Source: an uncultured Clostridia bacterium
Lineage (GTDB): Bacteria > Bacillota > Clostridia > Peptostreptococcales > Anaerovoracaceae
Direction: 5' to 3'
Assembly (NCBI GenBank): GCA_934255435.1
Contig: CAKQNZ010000139.1
Span: 1-5,337, forward strand
DNA length: 5,337 bases
Under the pieces are notes generated by a model. The model saw only the letters and a program-made list of their open reading frames with translations. It ran no database searches and had not been told where the DNA came from. Each line of letters starts with the position of its first letter. Position 1 is the first letter of the stretch. The translations under genes were made by a program, and so were the position numbers. Below are positions 1 to 5,337 of the stretch, in pieces.

Positions 1-17
1 CTGCATAGCAGCAACAT

Positions 18-59
18 GTGTGCAAAGAAATCAAAGATTTCGTCTTGCACACTTTTTTT
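18..59 (+). terminator. Rho-independent terminator of an upstream gene
   Basis: GTGTGCAA (18-25) pairs perfectly with TTGCACAC (45-52), and an inner GAAATC (27-32) pairs with GATTTC (36-41) around an AAA loop. Seven T residues follow directly at 53-59, the classic intrinsic terminator layout on the plus strand. The minus strand has no matching T-run, so it should act in one direction only. It implies a plus-strand gene ending just left of or at the window edge; a TAG at 6-8 could be that gene's stop, but too little is visible to call a gene. Confidence 0.85.
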
Positions 60-131
60 ATGACCTGCCCAAATCTTGAAGTTATATCCCAGCAAACTTG
101 TGAGCTGAGGAAGGTCTCATGCAAACATCGA

Positions 132-149
132 AGTGCTTTAGCACGTGGC
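132..149 (+). repeat. Hairpin repeat, copy 1
   Basis: AGTGCTTTAGCACGTGGC is one of two 18-base copies that differ at only two positions. GTGC (133-136) pairs with GCAC (141-144) around a TTTA loop, and the flanks CATCG (126-130) and CGGTG (149-153) can extend the stem (one G-U pair) across an asymmetric internal loop of AA opposite GTGG. Confidence 0.6.
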
Positions 150-193
150 GGTGTACTGCGTGATTTGGCGCGCAGGTCAAACACAGAAATTGC

Positions 194-211
194 AGAGCTT
201 TAGCTCGTGGC
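194..211 (+). repeat. Hairpin repeat, copy 2
   Basis: AGAGCTTTAGCTCGTGGC lies 62 bases after copy 1. GAGC (195-198) pairs with GCTC (203-206) around the same TTTA loop. The stem is extended by AAATTGC (187-193) with GCAATTT (210-216) across an internal loop of A opposite GTG, and possibly ACAC (181-184) with GTGT (221-224). The two differences from copy 1 sit opposite each other in the stem, a T-A pair there and an A-T pair here, so pairing is preserved. The T-run at 214-218 is mostly inside the stem, so it is not a standard terminator. Confidence 0.6.
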
Positions 212-250
212 AATTTTTCAGTGTAATGGTGTTACCAAATCATAGAAGAT

Positions 251-256
251 AAGGAG
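251..256 (+). promoter_or_regulatory. Ribosome binding site fixing a TTG start
   Basis: AAGGAG is a near-perfect Shine-Dalgarno sequence ending 10 bases before the TTG at 267. An in-frame TAG at 243-245 closes the frame upstream, no ATG or GTG lies between, and the next in-frame ATG (residue 47) would remove the first membrane helix. TTG is therefore the only sensible start. Confidence 0.8.
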
Positions 257-266
257 AACAAGGATA

Positions 267-1094
267 TTGAGATCACTGACATCGGTTGAAATTTTAGAAA
301 AAGTATCGGATTCAGGCGTTGCTAAAGCGAATTCGAGCATATGGAAGTTGTTTTTACTGGCGGTGCTGGCAGGTGCATTCATCGCATTCGGAGCCAACGG
401 CTCGATGACAGTCTCTTTCGGGCTGCTGTCAGATCCGGATCCGTTGACATTCGGCATAGGCAAACTGGTGTCTGCCGCAGTGTTCCCGGTGGGACTCATG
501 ATGGTAGTGCTTTGCGGAGCAGAGCTTTTCACAGGCAATACTCTGATGGTGACAGGACTGCTTGACGGCAAGATAAAAGTATCAGGAATGCTTAAAAACT
601 GGATAATAGTATACATAGGCAATTTTGTCGGAGCACTGCTCATAGCAGCACTGATAAACTATTCAGGACTGCTGGAGAGCGGCGGAGGTATGCTTGGAGC
701 ATTCGTTGTCAAAACGGCTGCAGCCAAGACGAGTCTGAGTTTCGGCAGAGCTTTCGTACTGGGCATGATGTGCAACTGGCTGGTCTGCCTGGCTGTATGG
801 ATGTCCACCGGTGCTACAGAGACGATAGGCAAGATATTCTCGATACTTTTCTGCATTGGACTTTTCGTCCTTTCGGGGTTTGAGCACAGTATCGCAAACA
901 TGTACTTCATACCTGCAGGAATAATGGCATCGGGAAACAGTGCTTTCGTCGATCTGCTGGGTACTGATATCTCGGGGCTTACAGTATCAGGTTTTCTCAC
1001 GAACAATCTGCTGCCGGTAACACTTGGCAATATAGTCGGAGGATGCGGTTTTGTCGGCGTCATGTACTGGGTATGCCACAGGAAAGGTAAATAA
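267..1094 (+). CDS. Formate/nitrite transporter (FNT) family channel
   Basis: A 275-residue inner-membrane channel protein of the FocA/NirC/FdhC/HSC family, which form pentamers passing formate, nitrite or hydrosulfide. About six membrane helices are visible, near residues 26-46, 66-88, 110-132, 160-180, 186-204 and 243-270. Family signatures are intact: LCGAELFTGN (82-91, the broken helix 2 and omega loop), GMMCNWLVCLAVW (166-178) and GFEHSIANMYFIP (204-216). Pore positions known from E. coli FocA all fall here with a constant offset of two: L77, T89, K154, N170, F200 and H207. The channel should therefore be functional, and the usual family length (about 250-290) agrees. In a fermenter, formate export or re-uptake is the likeliest role, but FNT subfamilies cannot be separated by eye, so no symbol is given. 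It starts with TTG behind AAGGAG and ends 14 bases before polA, suggesting co-transcription. The structured region upstream may control it. Confidence 0.93.
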   Translation: MRSLTSVEILEKVSDSGVAKANSSIWKLFLLAVLAGAFIAFGANGSMTVSFGLLSDPDPLTFGIGKLVSAAVFPVGLMMVVLCGAELFTGNTLMVTGLLDGKIKVSGMLKNWIIVYIGNFVGALLIAALINYSGLLESGGGMLGAFVVKTAAAKTSLSFGRAFVLGMMCNWLVCLAVWMSTGATETIGKIFSILFCIGLFVLSGFEHSIANMYFIPAGIMASGNSAFVDLLGTDISGLTVSGFLTNNLLPVTLGNIVGGCGFVGVMYWVCHRKGK

Positions 1095-1108
1095 GAGGAT
1101 ATTATAAT

Positions 1109-3775
1109 ATGAAAAGAATTGCGATCATAGACGGCAACAGCCTGATAAACAGGGCTTATTATGCAATGAGGAACCCGATGATAACGAAAGAAGGGATCTA
1201 TACCCACGGTATATTCGGTTTCCTTAATATGATGGATAAGATAAGACGTGACTACGAGCCTGAATATATGGCGATAGCTTTTGATATGAAGGCACCTACA
1301 TTCAGACACAAGGCATATGAAGAATACAAGGCAGGCAGGAAAAAAATGCCGCCGGAACTTGCTATGCAGATACCGCTGCTGAAAGATATCCTCAGTGCTA
1401 TGAATATAAAGCAGATCGAACTTGAAGGCTTTGAAGCTGACGATATCATAGGCACAGTGGCAAGAGAAGCAGAAGAAAACGGTCTTGAGCCATATATAAT
1501 AACAGGTGACAAGGATGAGCTGCAGCTTGCAACAGATGTTGTAAAGGTAATAATCACACGCAAGGGAGTATCCGAATTCGAGATATACGACAGGCAGGCG
1601 ATAGTAGACAAATACGATTTCACGCCTTCCCAGTTCATAGATTACAAAGGTCTGATGGGCGATCAGTCGGACAATATCCCGGGTATCCCTGGAGTAGGTG
1701 AGAAGACAGCATCGAAGCTCATACTGGAATTCGGAAGCGTTGAGAACCTCATAGAAAACTACGAGACAATAAAACAGAAAGGTCTTCGTACAAAGGTAGA
1801 AGAAAATGCACAGCTTGCAATGATGAGCAAACGCCTGGCAACGATAAATGTCAATGTTCCTTTAGACATAGACTTTGACGAGTTCCTGCTAAAGGAGCCG
1901 GATTACGACAAGCTGATAGAACTTTACAGGAAGCTTGAATTCAACAAGTTCCTGAAGAAACTCAAAGTCACAGCGAATGATATATCAGCTTCAGAAACAG
2001 CAGAAAAAACAGTATACAAAGATACGTCCTCCTTTGACAGGGTGCTTGTAAGCAGTGACAGAGAACTTGAAGACATCAGACTTGAGGGAGAGACTGTGAT
2101 CAAGGTCTTCGGAGACGGCAGCCACCTCAGGACTCCTGTGATAGAAGGTATCGCTGCAATAAACTGCGACAGGTACTATTATTTCGACTGCTGCAGCATA
2201 AGCGGTATATATGACTGGCTGGCATCCCGGGATATATCCTTTACAGGTCATGATTTGAAGAATGATTATTATATGCTGATGAGCCGGGGCATGGACAGAT
2301 TCGATACTGATTTCGATACTGCCGTAGTACAGTATGTCATCGATTCCGGCAGGAGTAGCTACAGTCTGTCAGCTCTGTCCAATGAATATCTGCACACCTC
2401 TGTGAAAGACGAAAAAGAGTTCGACTCAGAAAACAGCCAGGTAGATCTCTTTTCTGATAATGTACGATCATATATGGATTACGGATTCGAGGTGTGTTCC
2501 GCTGTTCTGAACCTCAGGGAAGCCCAGAGCGATATACTCAGGAGGGAAGGCCTTGAAAAGGTAGCATATGAAGTGGAGATGCCTCTTGTGGAAGTCATGG
2601 CTGCCATGGAGCATGAAGGCGTCAGGACAGACAGGGCGTATCTGGAAGAGTTCGGAAAGACGCTTTCAGAAGAGATCGACAGGATCTCAAAAGAGATAAT
2701 AGATATGGCAGGAGAAGAATTCAATATAAACTCGCCTCAGCAGCTTGGCGATATCCTCTTCGAAAAACTCGGACTTCCTGCAGGCAAGAAAACAAAACGT
2801 GGATATTCCACCAGTGCGGACATCCTTGAAAAAATAAAGGACAAGCATCCTATCGTTCCGGCTGTGCTGGAGTACAGGACCCTGGCAAAGCTCAAGAGCA
2901 CATATATAGATGGTATGATACCGCTGATAGATCCTGAAGATGACAGGATACATGCACATTTCAACCAGACTGTGACTACGACAGGGCGTATCAGCTGCAC
3001 AGAGCCGAACCTCCAGAACATACCTGTAAGGCAGGAGCTTGGCAGGAAGCTCAGGAAAGCATTCATACCTGATGATGAGTCATGTATGCTGGTGGGTGCC
3101 GATTATTCACAGATCGAACTCAGAGTACTGGCACATATGTCCGCAGATGAAGGTCTGATACATGCTTTCAACAACGGCGAGGATATACACAGAGCGACAG
3201 CAGCCAATGTGCTGGGCGTTCCGGAAAAAGATATAACCATAGAAGAGCGCAGCCGGGCCAAAGCCGTCAACTTCGGTGTGATATATGGCATGAGCTCCTT
3301 CGGGCTGTCCAGTGAGCTGAATATAACAAGAAAAGATGCTGATGAATATATAAAGGCATATTTTGAAAAGCATGACGATGTAAAGAGATTCATGGATTCA
3401 CAGGTCAGCTTCTGCAGAGAAAACGGCTATGTGACCACGATAATGGGCAGAAAAAGATATATCAAGGAGATAAATGCATCTGCATATGTGGTACGTCAGG
3501 TAGGAGAGCGCCTTGCGATGAACACGCCTATACAGGGCAGTGCAGCCGATATAATAAAGATCGCCATGATAAAGGTGTACAGAGCACTCAGGGAGCATGG
3601 ACTGAAGTCCCGTCTGATCCTGCAGATACACGATGAACTGATAATAAATGCTCATGATGACGAGCGTGCAGCTGTGGAGAAACTGCTGACAGAGAACATG
3701 GAGTCTGCATTCGAGCTGGCAGTAAGTCTAAAGGCAGATCTCAATGAAGGTATGAACTGGTACGATCTGAAATGA
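1109..3775 (+). CDS. polA: DNA polymerase I
   Basis: An 888-residue family A DNA polymerase that fills repair gaps and removes RNA primers from Okazaki fragments. The N-terminal 5'-3' nuclease (about 1-290) keeps its acidic metal-binding set: D8, D59, E109/D111/D112, D134/D136 and D185/D188, then a helix-hairpin-helix region (PGIPGVGEKTA, 191-201). The polymerase domain (about 490-888) has TTGRISCTEPNLQNIPVR (624-641), motif A DYSQIELR (catalytic D665), motif B with R714, K718, F722 and Y726, and motif C QIHDE (catalytic D842). F722 matches E. coli F762, predicting discrimination against dideoxynucleotides. The middle 3'-5' exonuclease-like domain (about 300-480) lacks the DxE of motif I (VFGDGS at 333-338 instead). 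It keeps an Asp at motif II (D386 in GHDLKND) and has G459 where motif III has its Asp, so proofreading is probably lost, as in Bacillus Pol I. ATG follows GAGGA (1095-1099) by 9 bases. A terminator follows; no coaE lies behind it. Confidence 0.98.
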   Translation: MKRIAIIDGNSLINRAYYAMRNPMITKEGIYTHGIFGFLNMMDKIRRDYEPEYMAIAFDMKAPTFRHKAYEEYKAGRKKMPPELAMQIPLLKDILSAMNIKQIELEGFEADDIIGTVAREAEENGLEPYIITGDKDELQLATDVVKVIITRKGVSEFEIYDRQAIVDKYDFTPSQFIDYKGLMGDQSDNIPGIPGVGEKTASKLILEFGSVENLIENYETIKQKGLRTKVEENAQLAMMSKRLATINVNVPLDIDFDEFLLKEPDYDKLIELYRKLEFNKFLKKLKVTANDISASETAEKTVYKDTSSFDRVLVSSDRELEDIRLEGETVIKVFGDGSHLRTPVIEGIAAINCDRYYYFDCCSISGIYDWLASRDISFTGHDLKNDYYMLMSRGMDRFDTDFDTAVVQYVIDSGRSSYSLSALSNEYLHTSVKDEKEFDSENSQVDLFSDNVRSYMDYGFEVCSAVLNLREAQSDILRREGLEKVAYEVEMPLVEVMAAMEHEGVRTDRAYLEEFGKTLSEEIDRISKEIIDMAGEEFNINSPQQLGDILFEKLGLPAGKKTKRGYSTSADILEKIKDKHPIVPAVLEYRTLAKLKSTYIDGMIPLIDPEDDRIHAHFNQTVTTTGRISCTEPNLQNIPVRQELGRKLRKAFIPDDESCMLVGADYSQIELRVLAHMSADEGLIHAFNNGEDIHRATAANVLGVPEKDITIEERSRAKAVNFGVIYGMSSFGLSSELNITRKDADEYIKAYFEKHDDVKRFMDSQVSFCRENGYVTTIMGRKRYIKEINASAYVVRQVGERLAMNTPIQGSAADIIKIAMIKVYRALREHGLKSRLILQIHDELIINAHDDERAAVEKLLTENMESAFELAVSLKADLNEGMNWYDLK

Positions 3776-3817
3776 TGTAAAAGAAGCTGCATATGTGCAG
3801 ATTGAAACCATAACAAC

Positions 3818-3865
3818 AAAAAGGTGCGGAGACATATTTTAGAAAAATTGTCTTCCGCACCTTTT
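3818..3865. terminator. Bidirectional terminator between polA and the convergent lipoprotein gene
   Basis: GGTGCGGA (3823-3830) pairs with TCCGCACC (3854-3861). GACA (3831-3834) then pairs with TGTC (3849-3852) after a one-base bulge at T3853, and ATTTT (3836-3840) pairs with AAAAT (3844-3848) around an AGA triloop after another bulge at T3835. AAAA (3819-3822) opposite TTTT (3862-3865) supplies a U-tract in either direction. It lies 42 bases after the polA stop and 34 bases beyond the lipoprotein stop, so it can end both transcripts. Confidence 0.9.
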
Positions 3866-3899
3866 CTGTATCATGATATATTTCGTCTGCAGACTTTTG

Positions 3900-5291
3900 C
3901 TACTTTATATCTGATGCCAGCTTTTCTTCATAATGTATCAGGTTCATCAGAGCTGCCTTGCCTGTACTGCTGAGATTGCAGTGGTATGAAATGATATTGG
4001 CATTCTTTGATTTAGAGGCGAATATATCACATTCACTGCTTTTGAGGACAGCTGACGGTTCATTTTCTCCAAGACTCAGAGATTTTCTGAAGAAAGCTCC
4101 CGGCTGGCTGCCTGACTTCCAGGTCATGGATGTATCACTGCTTTTGTAATTGATGTTGCAAAGACCTGATGTCGTGCTGAACATGCCGGACATCTCAGAC
4201 AAAGTGCTTTTGTCAAGGCTTCTTGCGTCTATTGCAGCCTTGAATCTGCCGCCGGATATGGATATCGAGGTGATATCCGATACTGCAATGACTTCACCTG
4301 TATCGTCATCTTGTTTGAATATACCCGTTTTGAGTGTATACATCAGGCTGATGATATTATCGCTGGACTGGTTGGTCATAACTCTGGATGGCATGGATGT
4401 TTCGGTCATGGTATACACGAAGCTGTCCTGCAGCTTGTCGAATCTGTTTTTCATGCTTTCGTATGAGCTGTTGAATTTCTTGGTGAAGCTGTCGATATTG
4501 TTGTCGTCTATGATAACAACAGCAGTAGCCGATCTTGGTATATGTCCGTCTGATACGTCACATTTGAATGAGGCTACCTGGAACAGCTTGCCGGAACTTT
4601 TCTGTGATGCCAGCAGATTGCCTATGACATTAACCGGGTTAGGATAGTCATTGTCTGTATCGAAAGGATCTTTATTGTCAGACATGGACATTGTAATGGT
4701 GTACGCATTGGAATACTTTGGCGATGTATATCTGATTGTCGAACTCATAGTACCTCTGAGGGTGTATGCCCCAGATGTATAGAGACCGAGCTGCTTGCTG
4801 TATTCGAGGTTGATGAAGTTGTCTGAACTGCAGAGCGACGAAGGCAGTTCATTTGCTCCTGTGTATTCTCCCGAATCATCTTCGGTGACGATGAGATTTA
4901 TCGTGCCGTGTTCATCGGCACCCATAAGTGCAGTCATGCCTATTGCCAGCGTTTCCATTGAATTTTTGAAATCTCCGGTCTTGACAGAACACTGCATTGT
5001 CATATCCTGAGCTTTTTTCATGCCGGATGTCGCAGGGTTAGTTATCATGATGTAGTGATCACCTGATTTCGTGATCTTGAGACTGTTTTTCTGAGCCCAT
5101 GATCTCAGATATTCCGAAACAAGTGAATATTCGCCTTTATCTCCGGAAAAATTGGATTCAAGTTCTTCGTAGGTCGGCTGAAGAGCTTCTTTGAGCACCT
5201 GTTCTCTGGTGGCTTCGCCTGTTGAGCAGCCGCTTAGTAAGAATGAAAAAATCAGGGCAGAAACCGAAATAACTGCTAAAAAACGCTTCAT
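3900..5291 (-). CDS. Lipoprotein resembling a catalytically dead M20C (PepD-type) dipeptidase
   Basis: A 463-residue predicted surface lipoprotein. Residues 1-21 are a lipoprotein signal peptide (K2 R3, a hydrophobic stretch at 4-18, lipobox L19-S-G-C22), so C22 should be lipidated and the rest lie outside the membrane. By-eye comparison with E. coli PepD (recalled, not searched) gives matching landmarks in order. SEYLRSWAQ (59-67) matches AEYIVGWAK, and NPATSGM (85-91) matches KPATAGM. IGM (117-119) and HGTINLIVTED (128-138) match the helix and strand before the Glu pair. FINLE (159-163) matches LINTD, IPRSATAVVI (251-260) matches IPREAFATIA, and SSECDIF (418-424) matches GLECGLF. Length fits PepD (about 485). 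Yet PepD ligands are changed: H80 to S102, D119 to T114, E150 to D138, D173 to E163, and the C-terminal GPHSPDE is absent; catalytic D82 is K104, and only the general base Glu seems kept (E137). Peptidase activity is therefore unlikely; a binding or structural role is inferred. The ATG follows AAGGAGA at 5302-5308. It converges on polA as its own unit. Confidence 0.85.
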   Translation of the reverse strand: MKRFLAVISVSALIFSFLLSGCSTGEATREQVLKEALQPTYEELESNFSGDKGEYSLVSEYLRSWAQKNSLKITKSGDHYIMITNPATSGMKKAQDMTMQCSVKTGDFKNSMETLAIGMTALMGADEHGTINLIVTEDDSGEYTGANELPSSLCSSDNFINLEYSKQLGLYTSGAYTLRGTMSSTIRYTSPKYSNAYTITMSMSDNKDPFDTDNDYPNPVNVIGNLLASQKSSGKLFQVASFKCDVSDGHIPRSATAVVIIDDNNIDSFTKKFNSSYESMKNRFDKLQDSFVYTMTETSMPSRVMTNQSSDNIISLMYTLKTGIFKQDDDTGEVIAVSDITSISISGGRFKAAIDARSLDKSTLSEMSGMFSTTSGLCNINYKSSDTSMTWKSGSQPGAFFRKSLSLGENEPSAVLKSSECDIFASKSKNANIISYHCNLSSTGKAALMNLIHYEEKLASDIK

Positions 5292-5301
5292 TTGTGATAT
5301 T

Positions 5302-5308
5302 TCTCCTT
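5302..5308 (-). promoter_or_regulatory. Ribosome binding site of the lipoprotein gene
   Basis: Read on the minus strand this is AAGGAGA, with GGAG ending 11 bases before the ATG at 5291. That is slightly long spacing but a strong match, and it supports the start that gives an intact signal peptide. The remaining bases to 5337 are AT-rich; any -35 box paired with the TACATA at 5316-5321 would lie outside the window, so no promoter is called. Confidence 0.75.
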
Positions 5309-5337
5309 GTTAATCTATGTAAATGCTAATATAATGT

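Larger units (their letters stand above)
61..242 (+). promoter_or_regulatory. Candidate structured leader RNA upstream of the transporter-polA unit
   Basis: This non-coding stretch has far more pairing than chance suggests. TGACCTGC (61-68) pairs with GCAGGTCA (172-179), and CCAAATC (69-75) continues the helix with GATTTGG (162-168), leaving a 3-base bulge at 169-171: 15 base pairs closing an 86-base domain. Inside it, CATCG (126-130) can pair with CGGTG (149-153) below a GTGC-TTTA-GCAC hairpin. A second hairpin follows at 187-216. TGATTTGG (161-168) can instead pair with CCAAATCA (235-242), close to the ribosome binding site at 251-256, so two folds may compete. No conserved core of a riboswitch class known to me (cobalamin, THF, ZTP, SAM, T-box) was recognised. 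The leader role is inferred from position; a free-standing small RNA or an intergenic repeat element is also possible. No convincing promoter was found between 60 and 266. Confidence 0.45.

Noticed and set aside
101..120. GAGGAAGGTC resembles the GAGGAAAGTCC block of RNase P RNA
   Set aside because: The whole region is under 200 bases and lacks the other conserved RNase P RNA blocks, so the match is too short to mean anything.
61..179. Inverted repeat arms as the ends of a small mobile element (MITE-like)
   Set aside because: No target-site duplication flanks the arms, and the bulged, nested pairing fits an RNA better. A genome-wide copy count could reopen this.
18..203. A 61-codon open frame on the plus strand starting with GTG inside the terminator hairpin
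   Set aside because: Its start lies in the terminator stem, it has no ribosome binding site, its product resembles nothing I know, and it runs through the paired non-coding region.
1103..1108. Perfect TATAAT directly before the polA ATG
   Set aside because: A promoter there would start transcription inside the coding sequence, and no -35 box stands about 17 bases upstream. It is the AT-rich spacer between the ribosome binding site and the start.
218..1309. Long minus-strand open frames opposite the channel gene and the start of polA
   Set aside because: They are antisense shadows of well-supported genes, with no ribosome binding sites or family motifs.
3787..3800. Small hairpin CTGCA-TATG-TGCAG just after polA
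   Set aside because: It is only 5 bp and is followed by ATTG, not a T-run, so it is not a terminator. The strong hairpin at 3818-3865 does that job.
3958..5010. Plus-strand open frames opposite the lipoprotein gene
   Set aside because: The minus-strand frame has a signal peptide, lipobox, ribosome binding site and family resemblance; the plus-strand frames have none of these.

Overview
The window reads as chromosomal DNA of a Gram-positive anaerobe of the Clostridia, most likely a Ruminococcus-like gut bacterium. This is inferred from the frequent ATA (Ile) and AGG (Arg) codons, the strong AAGGAG-type ribosome binding sites, a Firmicutes-style DNA polymerase I with a decayed proofreading domain, and a formate/nitrite-family channel typical of formate-making fermenters. 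No organism name can be proven from the sequence alone.

Layout. Bases 1-60 hold a rho-independent terminator for an unseen plus-strand gene to the left; a TAG at 6-8 may be its stop. Bases 61-266 carry no protein gene but are unusually rich in base-pairing potential. There is a 15-bp long-range helix (61-75 with 162-179), two related hairpins whose only two differences are compensatory, and an alternative partner for one helix strand just before the ribosome binding site. I read this as a candidate structured leader RNA of the downstream genes; it matches no RNA class that I recognise. A formate/nitrite transporter family gene (267-1094, TTG start) follows, then polA 14 bases later (1109-3775), probably in one transcript. 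A strong hairpin at 3818-3865 can stop transcription from both sides. Converging from the right, on the minus strand, is a lipoprotein gene (3900-5291).

The lipoprotein is the most interesting protein. Past its signal peptide it can be aligned by eye, nearly end to end, with the M20C dipeptidase PepD (aminoacyl-histidine dipeptidase). The metal ligands and the catalytic aspartate of that family are replaced or missing. It therefore looks like a surface-anchored pseudo-peptidase, perhaps a binding or scaffold protein.

How the genes work together: the channel and polA appear to share a transcript, but no functional link is evident. The lipoprotein is a separate transcription unit whose promoter lies at or beyond the right edge.
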